From GCA-2794515 sp034436155 (GTDB taxonomy: Bacteria; Chloroflexota; Anaerolineae; Aggregatilineales; Phototrophicaceae): 64,000 bases of DNA. The notes beneath the pieces were generated by a model. The model made no database searches and was not told the origin of the DNA. It saw nothing but the letters and a program-made list of their open reading frames with translations. The stretch is from positions 14,718-78,717 of the forward strand of contig DAOTVP010000042.1 of assembly GCA_034436155.1 (NCBI GenBank). Direction: 5' to 3'. Shown piece after piece: positions 52,101-59,789 of the stretch (the stretch's first letter is position 1; each line of letters begins with the position of its first letter). Position numbers and translations under genes: made by a program.

Positions 52101-52629
52101 AGTCGCGCCCGGTCAGACTGCGCCACCGCCACCGCGTTATTGTCGTGTGCCAATCGAGGTCATCCAAACCACGCCTGGCGCACGCGAACAATGGTTTATC
52201 GCCCCGCCGATAGAACCGTCTGATGCGGCGAATGCCGAAATTTATGCACAAGGCGCGAATTTAGCCTTTTTGCCCACCATTGAATGTACGCCTGAATTGT
52301 TGGGATTGGCAGGGACGGGCGGATTTGGCAGTCGCCCGGTGACGGCGTATATCAGTTCCCCGCAACCGAATGAGGTGGTCAGTTTGCCGATGCCGATTAT
52401 GGGCGTGGTGGATTTTAGCCCAGACCAAGCCGCCTATTTCGGCATAGACATCATCGGCGGACCGTGGGGCAGTTGGACACCCATTCAAGATCGCGTGTTT
52501 AATTCGGTCAGTGGTCAATTGGGGATAATTCCCGTCTTGCCATCGGGCAGTTATCAGATACGGATTTTGGTCGCCGCGCCCGATTATAGTGATTTACAAG
52601 AGTATGTCGTGCCGATTATCGTGCCATAG
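49150..52629 (+). CDS. Class A penicillin-binding protein (GT51 plus transpeptidase)
   Basis: 1159 residues, bifunctional peptidoglycan synthase. An unusually long Pro/Asp-rich cytoplasmic N-terminus of about 235 residues precedes one membrane helix (about 238-265). GT51 contains Glu328 (ATEDDSFYRNIG), GGSTITQQLVRN and ILEMYLNEIYYGNLAYGAQ. The transpeptidase has Ser613/Lys616 (PGSTIKA), Ser671-x-Asn (NSYN) and Lys819-Thr-Gly. The last 270 residues are a Cys-containing beta-rich extension. It polymerises glycan strands and cross-links stem peptides outside the membrane. GGAT lies near ATG 49150, and a bidirectional terminator follows. Confidence 0.95.
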   Translation: MPDDPKKNHPHDDDMPFHLPIEPGYEGNIHKDDTEDVPIVTSDMTAPRPKASASDKEMDTDEIARLHASDPPLKRGLPEDESILYKKEETDQDFIQTVPRPTTTPPHGDDEDVPFKLPQEPTEKAPPVQNVGNLFVTMPSKATSEPTLPGTGGLDPNPDFGGQTIQSKTVRHPQNTVANPRLSAEMTQPNPRVVNPNDRQFMPPPPQNVIPAPPPRMPIPQETHLPSRKSRARAPRVGCWAVFIGLFLTFCGGLTLLTAVAGALAYARVGDLVNERLAKIDTYQQFQSTFIYDRNGQPLFEVFNEGRRTKVTIDQFPDYLIQATIATEDDSFYRNIGIDVGATFVSLTGYLGLTSTDTGGSTITQQLVRNVLFPPEYRAERSAQRKAEEILLAIALTGRMSKDEILEMYLNEIYYGNLAYGAQTAAQVFFGKDAKDLTLGEAALLAGLPQAPADLDPLNPDLDVQRRVEERWKLVLNEMVEEGYITQAQMDEAVRQGLSFVSSNIDLRAPHFTVYATQELESLMLSLGYSPEDVARGGLQVYTTVDVRLHEEVQAIAAQQVANLARNNVSNAAVLVMNPTTGEILAMVGSIDYNNDAIDGRVNVTIRRRQPGSTIKALTYAAALERGMSTGDVIWDTRVLIPQPGQAPYEPRNYDRTFHGPMTMRRALANSYNIPAVQVLRSIGVDYFLGFAERLGVQTLGRDASLYGPALTLGGGDMTLLELTRAYTVFANQGVLVNSTAILCVMDSQNVVIYEYENGCPARGIHNSATIQRTGLGTQVLDPRISFMITSILGDNAARTPAMGANSPLNTPNIASSVKTGTTDDFRDNWTVGYTRNVAVGVWVGNNNNDPMTNVSGLAGAAPIWNAVMNTIYNNPAYFDEFLVDGQHVSDTVNPPSGLTFTRICDVRTLTDPATGCNSTIPEYLFDYPALLPDGAGNLVPQNVQSPQLAIPTGGSYVELVSPGIYRTVVIPLPPEVANAIQFQVAPGQTAPPPPRYCRVPIEVIQTTPGAREQWFIAPPIEPSDAANAEIYAQGANLAFLPTIECTPELLGLAGTGGFGSRPVTAYISSPQPNEVVSLPMPIMGVVDFSPDQAAYFGIDIIGGPWGSWTPIQDRVFNSVSGQLGIIPVLPSGSYQIRILVAAPDYSDLQEYVVPIIVP

Positions 52630-52633
52630 CAAA

Positions 52634-52662
52634 AAAATAGGGCGCGGTGTGCGCCCTATTTT
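52634..52662. terminator. Bidirectional terminator
   Basis: AAAATAGGGCGC, loop GGTGT, GCGCCCTATTTT: a 12-bp perfect stem with A/T runs on both sides. It serves the PBP gene on plus and the thioredoxin gene on minus, and overlaps the thioredoxin stop. Confidence 0.9.
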
Positions 52663-53050
52663 ATTCGTGTTTGGTTTCGCCTTCGTGTGAATGATCATGA
52701 CCATCGTGTTCGGGGATTTCGAGCGCGATGAGTTGATCGAGCAAACTACGCACGGCGGGTTCTGGCAACGCACCCGGTTGGCTAAAGACGAGGTGTTTTT
52801 CTTTGAACATCATCAATGTGGGGATGCTCATCACCTGAAAATATTGCGATAAGCCCGGATTTTCATCCACATTGACCTTAGCAATCCGCACTTTGCCAGC
52901 ATATTCACCCGCCAATTTATCTAAAATTGGGGCGACCATGCGACACGGACCACACCATTCCGCCCAAAAATCGACAAGGACGGGCAAATTATAATCAATC
53001 ACTTCGGCTTGAAAATCGGCATCGGTAACTGCGACAGGTTTTGTATCCAC
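52661..53050 (-). CDS. Thioredoxin with His-rich C-terminal tail
   Basis: 129 residues. The active site WCGPC is at about residue 32-36, in the frame VDFWAEWCGPCRMV. KVNVDENPGLSQYFQV, the cis-Pro in MSIPTLMMF and the C-terminal helix are standard. It reduces protein disulfides in the cytoplasm. The last 15 residues (HDGHDHSHEGETKHE) are rich in His and Glu and unusual for thioredoxin; metal binding is an inference. ATG 53050 is the only in-frame start before the fold. Confidence 0.95.
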   Translation of the reverse strand: MDTKPVAVTDADFQAEVIDYNLPVLVDFWAEWCGPCRMVAPILDKLAGEYAGKVRIAKVNVDENPGLSQYFQVMSIPTLMMFKEKHLVFSQPGALPEPAVRSLLDQLIALEIPEHDGHDHSHEGETKHE

Positions 53051-53116
53051 TTTGGGTATCCTTTGTGATAAATGTAATGTGTTTCTGCTATTATGACGCG
53101 GGGATGAGCGCGTTTC

Positions 53117-53332
53117 TTACGCTTTGGTGATAGTCGTATGACAATTATCACAACGCCACAACGTGACTTGCGATGCGATACCCAGTTTTTGCGCCACGCG
53201 GGGGGGCCAATTCTGCGTGCCAATATAGGTGAAATGCAATTTGTTGTGACAAGATGGGCAACAATTGGGTTGATTGTTGTTCATCTCAACCACAGGCGGT
53301 GGGATTGTATAATGCTTGAGTTGTGCCGACAT
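53117..53332 (-). CDS. Small zinc-ribbon protein
   Basis: 71 residues with two Cys pairs, CPSCH (about 25-29) and CDNCH, separated by about 32 residues: a rubredoxin/zinc-ribbon-like fold. It starts at ATG 53332 (MSAQLKHYTIPP); a longer frame from 53410 has no good ribosome-binding site. A role in nucleic-acid or protein binding is likely but not identified. It sits between the thioredoxin and TauE genes on the same strand. Confidence 0.65.
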   Translation of the reverse strand: MSAQLKHYTIPPPVVEMNNNQPNCCPSCHNKLHFTYIGTQNWPPRVAQKLGIASQVTLWRCDNCHTTITKA

Positions 53333-53464
53333 GATGATAACCAATGAATCTATGAATATGACGAAAAATTTAACACTTATTTCATCATACTCTAGTTTTG
53401 GTCTAGGCAATTGTCAAAAATTGCCTAGATTCGGTTTGAGAATGTTAATGATATGAGGTGCAGA

Positions 53465-54268
53465 TTAACCGAAGATAAATCGCAATGCCACGAATACCAA
53501 GAACACCCCATACAATTGTTTCACCGTTTTAGAGGGCAACCCAAGCGCGATGCGTGCGCCAAAAAATGCGCCGATAACCAACCCCACTGCCGTCAATATC
53601 GCCACGGGAATATCCAATAGCCCCTCGGCAGCATAGCGTAACACGCCTGGCAACCCGACAGGCAATAATAACGCGCCCAGCGATGTGCCAACGGCTAATT
53701 TTTGATCGTAATTAAAAAATCCGACCAGCGCAGGCACAATCACCGCACCACCACCAATACCGAACATGCCCGAAGCCACGCCCGCCACCAAGCCAATCCC
53801 CAACGGCACAAGGGGCGAGGTATTGCGCGATTTTTCGGTGGTATTGGCTTTTTGTGAGGGTGGGGGGGTGCCTGTACGGTTGGCATCCCACACAAAATAA
53901 AGCTGACGTGGCTCGATGAAGCGCCAACTCATGTATAACAAAAACACCCCATACACTTGTTTAAGCGTTTGGGCGGGCAATTTGATGGCGATATCCGCGC
54001 CTATCCACGAGGTGATGAGCAAGCCGATGGCAATCAACGCCGCGGCGCGAATATCAATCAATTTTTGGCGGTGATATTGTAATACCGCGAAGATGGCTAC
54101 GGGCATGAGCAGGGCGGCGAGCGATGTGCTGGTGGCTTGGGTGGTTGTGAAGCCCAAAAACAGGATGAGCGCGGGGACAATCACCACACCGCCACCAATC
54201 CCGAACATGCCCGATAAAATGCCCGCTACCACACCAATCATGAGAATACCGAACCATGCTGTAGGCAT
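53465..54268 (-). CDS. TauE/SafE-family transporter
   Basis: 267 residues, about eight membrane helices made of two similar halves, each with a GMFGIGGGVVIVPALILF-like block (FGIGGGAVIVPALVGF in the second) and a KQLYGVFL end. This is the signature of TauE/SafE/TSUP proteins, which export sulfite or organosulfur anions. The substrate here is not known. The neighbouring peroxiredoxin and thioredoxin suggest sulfur or redox stress. Confidence 0.9.
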   Translation of the reverse strand: MPTAWFGILMIGVVAGILSGMFGIGGGVVIVPALILFLGFTTTQATSTSLAALLMPVAIFAVLQYHRQKLIDIRAAALIAIGLLITSWIGADIAIKLPAQTLKQVYGVFLLYMSWRFIEPRQLYFVWDANRTGTPPPSQKANTTEKSRNTSPLVPLGIGLVAGVASGMFGIGGGAVIVPALVGFFNYDQKLAVGTSLGALLLPVGLPGVLRYAAEGLLDIPVAILTAVGLVIGAFFGARIALGLPSKTVKQLYGVFLVFVALRFIFG

Positions 54269-54310
54269 GAGTTTTCCCCTTCAATTAAAAATGAGCGTGC
54301 GCCGATAAAT

Positions 54311-54778
54311 TTAATTCGCCCCGATAACATCTTTCACTGCCGCCATGAGGGTTGGCAGGTTGGGTTTTTGTGTGCCATCGAAGTCGATGAATTTATGACG
54401 CAAAATATAATTTTGGTCAATAACCATATAGACCTTTGACGAATCAGCACGGTATAAATTGTGGATGGTCTCATCTTTATCGGCTAATAACGGAAAATGT
54501 ATCGGTAGTGGAGAGCTAATTTTGAAAGTATGAATATCTTTGGGGTCATCTATCAACACCGCCGCCATATTAAACCCCTCTTTTTTGAGTTGCGGGGCAT
54601 ATCGCGCCAGCGAGTGTAAGGCTTGGACGCAAGTCGCGCACCATGTTCCATACACAAATGATAAAATTAAACCATTTTCGCCCATTAAATCATCGAGGGT
54701 ATGTGTTTTTTCTTCATCATCTTGGGCGCTAAAAACAGGTAATTTTGTCCCGATAGGCAAGCCATACGCTTCGGTCAT
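54311..54778 (-). CDS. Peroxiredoxin-like redoxin (AhpC/TSA)
   Basis: 155 residues with a thioredoxin-like fold. FVYGTWCATCVQALHS contains a CxxC-type pair (Cys-Ala-Thr-Cys), and VYMVIDQNYILRHKFI is the following strand. This is typical of the redoxin/BCP group, which reduces peroxides or disulfides. ATG 54778 begins MTEAYGLPIGTKLPVF, the usual entry to the domain. It is located upstream of TauE on the same strand, with a 42-nt gap. Confidence 0.85.
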   Translation of the reverse strand: MTEAYGLPIGTKLPVFSAQDDEEKTHTLDDLMGENGLILSFVYGTWCATCVQALHSLARYAPQLKKEGFNMAAVLIDDPKDIHTFKISSPLPIHFPLLADKDETIHNLYRADSSKVYMVIDQNYILRHKFIDFDGTQKPNLPTLMAAVKDVIGAN

Positions 54779-54827
54779 GTTTATGTCCTTCGTCTAAAAT
54801 CATGCCGAGATGGCGATTGATATTTTG

Positions 54828-54863
54828 TGGCGGACACACAAGGCTAAAGCCTTTAGTCCGCCA
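54828..54863. repeat. Dispersed imperfect palindrome, copy 10 (divergent)
   Basis: TGGCGGACACACAAGGCT, then AAAGCCTTTAGTCCGCCA. Outer arms GGCGGAC / GTCCGCC and inner arms AAGGCT / AGCCTT remain paired, while the core ATATACG has drifted to ACACA. It lies between the peroxiredoxin start and the lexA stop. Confidence 0.75.
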
Positions 54864-54960
54864 TGATGCCTGTGAAAACAGGGTGATGTATTGGACGACT
54901 CGCACAAAGCACATCGGGCGTCCATCATACAACCGCATCTCAGTCATGTTACTTGCTATA

Positions 54961-55626
54961 TTACTTTAGACGGCGCATGACCGAAAGAACCTTACCTTGC
55001 ACTTGACAATGGCGATAATCCACAAAAATCGGACCCATCGTGGGATTAGCGGGTTGTAAGCGAATGCGATTGCCTTCATCATAAAAATATTTCAGTGTCG
55101 TCTCGTTGCGCTCATCCAACCAGACCGCCACCATATCACCATTCCGAGCGGTGGTTGTCTTGCGAAGGATGATTAAATCCCCTTCTTGAATCATGGCATC
55201 AATCATCGAATCGCCATGTACGGTGAGTGCATACACATCTTTGGGATCGACACCATTCAACCATGTTTGTGGCACTTCAACCGTGTTAGCGGGGTCGATG
55301 TCTATATCGACACTGACGGGTTGCCCGGCGATAATCGTGCCGATATGGGGCACGCGCAACAACGTGTCACTGCTCCTCACCATGACATTTTTACCGTTGG
55401 GGATTGGCTTCACCAAACGTAACCCGCGTGATTTCGAGGCGACTCGTTCTAAAAAGCCCGCATCCACCAATTTATTCAGGTTATAATTGACCACCGATGT
55501 CGAATCGATTTTAGTCGCCGCACCAATATCCCGAATGGTTGGCGGAAAGCCATGTTCGGTCATATATTGATCCATAAAATATAAAATATTGCGTTGCCGT
55601 TCAGAGAGTTTTTCAAATTCTTTCAT
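54961..55626 (-). CDS. lexA: SOS repressor LexA
   Basis: 221 residues. The N-terminal winged helix has LSERQRNILYFMDQYMTEHG and PTIRDIGAATKIDSTSVVNY. The self-cleavage site is Ala100-Gly101 (IIAGQPV), and the peptidase residues are Ser140 (GDSMIDAM) and Lys179 (TTLKYF). It represses DNA-damage genes and cuts itself when RecA filaments form. ATG 55626 has AAGGA about 7 nt upstream, so the six extra residues from 55644 are not used. Its promoter carries a LexA-like box, which implies autoregulation. Confidence 0.97.
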   Translation of the reverse strand: MKEFEKLSERQRNILYFMDQYMTEHGFPPTIRDIGAATKIDSTSVVNYNLNKLVDAGFLERVASKSRGLRLVKPIPNGKNVMVRSSDTLLRVPHIGTIIAGQPVSVDIDIDPANTVEVPQTWLNGVDPKDVYALTVHGDSMIDAMIQEGDLIILRKTTTARNGDMVAVWLDERNETTLKYFYDEGNRIRLQPANPTMGPIFVDYRHCQVQGKVLSVMRRLK

Positions 55627-55697
55627 GATATATCCTTTTTTCAATCACCAATCATCATTATGATGATAAATTACCTTGTTCGGAATGATTGTTCTAT

Positions 55698-55727
55698 ATT
55701 GTAACCCAAACATAAGTTCACTGTCAA
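55698..55727 (-). promoter_or_regulatory. lexA promoter with LexA-like box
   Basis: On the minus strand: TTGACA (55727-55722), 18-bp spacer, TACAAT (55703-55698). Inside the spacer lies GAACTTATGTTT (55719-55708), one base from GAAC-N4-GTTC. The -35 overlaps the cinA stop codon. The matching box in the recA promoter shares GAACTT-T-TGT. Confidence 0.75.
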
Positions 55728-56209
55728 ATTTTGGTCTCTAAATAATCAATGATTAAGCGAAGCGCCGCCCCTGCGCTGGCGAGTTTGTTGCCTGTGCGGT
55801 CAGATTGCCAAATGTGGCGTTCTACCTTATAAATCCCATGTTTATCTGCCAAGCCGATGTAAGTTAAGCCGACAGGCTTTTCTGATGTGCCACCGCCCGG
55901 TCCCGCGATGCCTGTGATGCTCACCGCGATGTCTGCGCCGATTACCCGCAGTGCGCCAAGTGCCATCTCGCCCGCCGTTTGTGCGCTCACCGCACCATAT
56001 TCGATGAGGGTCGCTTCTGCCACACCCAACACTTGCTGTTTCACGGTGTTCGAGTAGGCGATAATCCCGCCCATGACATAGGCAGAACTGCCTGCGATAT
56101 TCGTCAACAAATGTCCGACCAATCCGCCTGTACATGATTCGGCTGTACAAATCGTTAATTGATGTTGGAGCAACAATTTTCCGACAATGCTTTCTAATGC
56201 TTCGGTCAT
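55724..56209 (-). CDS. CinA C-terminal domain protein (nicotinamide-nucleotide amidase)
   Basis: 161 residues, only the CinA-C/PncC domain, without the N-terminal MoCF part. ICTAESCTGGLVGHLLTNIA and SVSITGIAGPGGGTSEKPVG hold the conserved Ser/Thr site, and VGLTYIGLAD follows. The enzyme hydrolyses nicotinamide mononucleotide to NaMN for NAD salvage. In many bacteria cinA lies with recA; here it directly precedes lexA, whose -35 overlaps this stop codon. ATG 56209 begins MTEALESIVGKLLLQH. Confidence 0.92.
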   Translation of the reverse strand: MTEALESIVGKLLLQHQLTICTAESCTGGLVGHLLTNIAGSSAYVMGGIIAYSNTVKQQVLGVAEATLIEYGAVSAQTAGEMALGALRVIGADIAVSITGIAGPGGGTSEKPVGLTYIGLADKHGIYKVERHIWQSDRTGNKLASAGAALRLIIDYLETKI

Positions 56210-56345
56210 GATTTATCCTTTTTTTGTGTACTAAATCGTCAATTCTCATGAATTTACCATGTTTGCATATCCCTTCAAATAGATTTCGCGTTATAATGTG
56301 GGATAACAAACCCAACACTTGGGATATTGAGGGATAAAAAAGCCA

Positions 56346-57140
56346 ATGACGGCACTCGATTGGCGCGTAATTTTGTTATTGTTCATTATTGGGTTGCTTC
56401 TTGTGAGTTGTACGGGGCATTTGATTTCATCAGATGCGACCGCTATGCTCATGCCGTCTATCACCCTGACGGTACACTTATCGCAAGCCGTGACCGCCAC
56501 GCCGATTGGGATGTCTACCGCCTTCATGATTCCGACAGCCACGCCGATTGAAGACATGAATAAATCAGATGGTATCGCGCTGAACCTGCCAAGTCCGATA
56601 TGTTACGAAGATGATATAACCGGTATTTTGTGTTTGGGTGTGGTGCATAATCCCTATCAGACGGCGTTTAAGGATATACAAGTGTTGGTCGAATTATTCA
56701 AGCCCAATGGGGCATTATTGGCATCACAAACCACCGCGTTGTTGCAACATACCCTTCCACCTCGTGGCTCTGCGCCGTATCATATCCAATTGGCGGAGGA
56801 TGCACAAGATTTTGGCGCGGTGCGCGTCTCGGTGGTCAAATTAACCCCTGTGTCTCAGGCGATTACGCCACCGAACTACACGATGCGCGATGTTCAAAAT
56901 GCCCAAGCCGATGACCGCTATCGAGTCACGGGTAATTTGGTGGGCAATCAACCCAATTCATCGGGTGGTATCCGTATGGTTATCACGCTGTATGATACAT
57001 ACGAGCATGTGGCGGGGTATCGTGTCCTCGAAATTCCGCACATGCCCCCGCGTGAAGATTTACCTTTCAGTTTCGATTTTGTCCCCAAAATTCGCGGGAC
57101 AGACCTACGCTATACCATCTATCTGGAACACATGCCATAA
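56346..57140 (+). CDS. Lipoprotein with FxLYD-like modules
   Basis: 264 residues. The signal IGLLLVSC gives a lipobox Cys at about residue 22, then a Thr/Pro spacer. Two beta-rich segments (ILCLGVVHNPYQTAFKDIQV and YRVTGNLVGNQPNSSGGIRM) with parallel layout resemble FxLYD-type repeats that occur in surface lipoproteins. No catalytic residues. It precedes the PPC-repeat gene by 21 nt on the same strand, so a two-gene surface-protein unit is likely. GAGGG is about 13 nt upstream of the ATG, a weak site. Confidence 0.65.
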   Translation: MTALDWRVILLLFIIGLLLVSCTGHLISSDATAMLMPSITLTVHLSQAVTATPIGMSTAFMIPTATPIEDMNKSDGIALNLPSPICYEDDITGILCLGVVHNPYQTAFKDIQVLVELFKPNGALLASQTTALLQHTLPPRGSAPYHIQLAEDAQDFGAVRVSVVKLTPVSQAITPPNYTMRDVQNAQADDRYRVTGNLVGNQPNSSGGIRMVITLYDTYEHVAGYRVLEIPHMPPREDLPFSFDFVPKIRGTDLRYTIYLEHMP

Positions 57141-57161
57141 ATATATGCTACAATTCATCTT

Positions 57162-58646
57162 ATGGTGATTGCGCGTTTTTTCTTGATGTTGATATGGATA
57201 CTCATCCCCTCTGTTGTGCTGGCACAATCTGACGAGGCGGAGTTGGTGTTGTTTAATCAAATCGTCACAGGGCGCATAGATAACATCACACCACAACGCA
57301 TATATGTCTTCGAGGCATTGCGCTGTGATTATATTTCTATCAAAGTCACCACCACTATCGGCAATTTAGACCCCGTTGTCACCCTTATCAATCCTGATGG
57401 TAGCCTTTTGGCATATCAAGATGATTCCAACGGCACAGAAGATGTTCACCTGCGGGCGGTTGCCATGCCCACAACTGGACGATATACCCTCATCATCAGC
57501 CGATTTGGATATAATATGGGGACAACCGCGGGCAGTTATGAATTGCTGATTGAGCGCGTTGGCAACGGTTCGGCGTTTGGATGTGCCTTGCGCTATGGCG
57601 ATACGGTTTTTCAGGTGATAGATAACAGCCAGCCCGAAGTGTTTTATAGTTTTCGGGCGCGGATGGGCGATGTGATTCATATCACCATGCGTCGTCGCTC
57701 TGGTAATTTAGATCCCTATTTACGCCTGATAGATAGTAACAACCAAGTTTTAACCGAAAATGATGATGTCCCTGGCACCGATAACACCCTCTCGATGCTT
57801 GAATCATTTTTTATCCCCGCCGATGGCACGTATTATATCCAAGCCACGCGCTACGGCTTCATTGCAGGTCAGACAACCGGCAATTTTTCGCTCGAAATTG
57901 TCGAAGCCGAAAATAGTGGCATGGGCAATTCGGCGTTGGGCGCAATCCCCATCGATTTTAACACCATCATTGAGGGCGAAATCACCAACGACCAATTCAC
58001 GCGCTACTATCGTTTTTCTGCGCGAGAAAATGATATTATCACCATCAACATGTCGCGTCTGACGGGCAATGTCGATACGTTTGTCGCGCTCGCCAGCGCC
58101 ACATTGCAAGAAATCATCACCAATGATGACATCAGCAACGAGACGCAAAATTCGCGCATCGCCGATTTTCGCATCCCCGCCACAGGCACATATTACATCA
58201 TCGCCACGCGCTACGAGCGTAATCTCGGCACGACAACCGGTCGATTCCGTCTGCAACTCCAATCGCAAGGCAATGCGTTTGAAGCGGTGGCATCGGATGT
58301 ACGTCGTATTTTGTATGGCGTGTCGCTCACAGGCAATATAGACGACATCACGCCCGAAGTTTGGTATACCTTTTATGGCGAAGTTGGCGATGTAATCAGC
58401 CTCACAATGGATAGGGTGGAGGGCAATTTAGACCCGTTCATCGAATTATATGCCGAAGACCGCGTGAGCCTGTTGGTGAATGATGATGATAGTGGTGGTG
58501 GGGTGAATAACGCCCGCGTAGACCGTTTTACGCTAGGCTATACAGGCATTTATTACATCCGCGCCACGCGCTATCAGGGTGACGATAACCCCAATACATC
58601 GGGCAGTTTTGTGCTGGTCTTGGCGCAACGATTTGATAATGAGTGA
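57162..58646 (+). CDS. Exported protein with four PPC-type repeats
   Basis: 494 residues with a signal peptide (FFLMLIWILIPSVVLAQ). Four copies of a beta-sandwich of about 110-120 residues follow. Each begins with a GNLDPxxxL strand (GNLDPVVTL, GNLDPYLRL, GNVDTFVAL, GNLDPFIEL), continues with an acidic NDD loop, and ends GxYYIxATRYG-like. This is the bacterial pre-peptidase C-terminal (PPC) pattern, used as a carbohydrate- or wall-binding module. There is no peptidase domain, so it may be an adhesin or matrix protein. Confidence 0.85.
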   Translation: MVIARFFLMLIWILIPSVVLAQSDEAELVLFNQIVTGRIDNITPQRIYVFEALRCDYISIKVTTTIGNLDPVVTLINPDGSLLAYQDDSNGTEDVHLRAVAMPTTGRYTLIISRFGYNMGTTAGSYELLIERVGNGSAFGCALRYGDTVFQVIDNSQPEVFYSFRARMGDVIHITMRRRSGNLDPYLRLIDSNNQVLTENDDVPGTDNTLSMLESFFIPADGTYYIQATRYGFIAGQTTGNFSLEIVEAENSGMGNSALGAIPIDFNTIIEGEITNDQFTRYYRFSARENDIITINMSRLTGNVDTFVALASATLQEIITNDDISNETQNSRIADFRIPATGTYYIIATRYERNLGTTTGRFRLQLQSQGNAFEAVASDVRRILYGVSLTGNIDDITPEVWYTFYGEVGDVISLTMDRVEGNLDPFIELYAEDRVSLLVNDDDSGGGVNNARVDRFTLGYTGIYYIRATRYQGDDNPNTSGSFVLVLAQRFDNE

Positions 58647-58715
58647 TATTTGCGCCTATCAAAATACTTGGTTACAATCAAATAAAAGACAGATTTATTT
58701 TTAGGAGCGCATAAA

Positions 58716-59021
58716 ATGAATAACACTTCTTCTAATTACCACATGGATTATTTTGATGTCGCCCAACATTGGCATCCCGAATCAGAAAAATACGCGGGTG
58801 GTGATGCGTTGGTGACACTCCTCAGCAACGGCTGGGAAATTCAACGCGAAGTCGGCGTAGAAGACCGCTTTTTTGCGGGGTTGCGCTCGGTGTCGGTGTA
58901 TCATCTCACACTCAAACGCGGTGATGAAGTCATGCGGATGCCTGTGATTCGCAATCCGTATATCAATCGGATTATTCGTTTGGGCGGTTATGTGCAAGTG
59001 AATGTCGAGGATATGGAATAG
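58716..59021 (+). CDS. Small conserved-looking soluble protein
   Basis: 101 residues, family not recognised. It is compact, with YHMDYFDVAQHWHPE, LVTLLSNGWEIQREVGVEDR and SVSVYHLTLKRGDEVMRMPV. The GWEI / F-F / YHLTL pattern suggests a small beta-sheet domain. AGGAGCG lies 8 nt before ATG 58716. The stop TAG at 59019-59021 is directly followed by the GTG start of deoC, so the two are translationally coupled. Confidence 0.7.
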   Translation: MNNTSSNYHMDYFDVAQHWHPESEKYAGGDALVTLLSNGWEIQREVGVEDRFFAGLRSVSVYHLTLKRGDEVMRMPVIRNPYINRIIRLGGYVQVNVEDME

Positions 59022-59714
59022 GTGGATGCCAAAACACTCGCAGGGATGATAGACCATACCCTGCTCAAGCCCGAAGCAACATCAGACCAAATCGAGCAAC
59101 TCTGCACAGAGGCGATGCAATACGGGTTCGCCTCTGTGTGTGTGAATGGGGTCTATGTGCCACTCGCCGCCGAAAAATTGCGCGGGAGCGCCGTCAAGGT
59201 GTGTACCGTAGTCGGATTTCCACTCGGCGCGATGCACCCATCCGCCAAAGCATACGAGGCGAAAATCGCGCTCGAACACGGCGCAACCGAAATTGATATG
59301 GTGCTATCCGTCGGCGACATCAAATCAGAAAACATCAGCGCCGTTCATCACGATATTGCGTCTGTGGTGGCGGAATGTCAGCTCAAAGGCGCAATCTGCA
59401 AGGTGATTTTAGAGACCTGTCTGCTCACTGACCAAGAAAAAGTGATCGCCTGTCGGGTCTGTATGGATGCGGGCGCAGATTTTGTCAAGACCAGCACCGG
59501 ATTTTCGACAGGTGGTGCAACGGTGGATGATGTGCGCCTGATGCGTCAGACCGTTGGCACGGATATGGGGGTCAAAGCCAGTGGGGGCATCCGCAACCTC
59601 GCCACCGCCTTAGCCATGATAGAGGCGGGCGCGAATCGGCTTGGTGTGAGCGCAGGCGTGGCGATTATCAATGAATTAAGCGGTGGTCAGGCGCACGGTG
59701 GGGATGGATATTAG
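59022..59714 (+). CDS. deoC: Deoxyribose-phosphate aldolase
   Basis: 230 residues, TIM-barrel class I aldolase. It begins IDHTLLKPEATSDQIEQLC, and the Schiff-base Lys is in DFVKTSTGFSTGG, with the proton-relay Lys in GVKASGGIRN. The enzyme splits deoxyribose-5-phosphate to glyceraldehyde-3-phosphate and acetaldehyde in nucleoside salvage. The start is a GTG, without spacing from the preceding stop; no ATG before the family N-terminus exists. It is coupled to the 58716 gene. Confidence 0.95.
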   Translation: MDAKTLAGMIDHTLLKPEATSDQIEQLCTEAMQYGFASVCVNGVYVPLAAEKLRGSAVKVCTVVGFPLGAMHPSAKAYEAKIALEHGATEIDMVLSVGDIKSENISAVHHDIASVVAECQLKGAICKVILETCLLTDQEKVIACRVCMDAGADFVKTSTGFSTGGATVDDVRLMRQTVGTDMGVKASGGIRNLATALAMIEAGANRLGVSAGVAIINELSGGQAHGGDGY

Positions 59715-59789
59715 CAATTAACACCCCTCAATTTCGTGCTATAATCTAAAAATTCATTTGGATTAGCACTGATTTTGAGGATTGTTTAC

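Noticed and set aside
51490..52251. 253-residue open frame on the minus strand inside the PBP gene
   Set aside because: Low-quality sequence with no motif, fully inside a clear gene on the other strand. It is an antisense shadow.
58647..58715. Riboswitch or sRNA before the 58716 gene
   Set aside because: Only 69 bp, AT-rich, no stem longer than a few base pairs. It is probably just a promoter.
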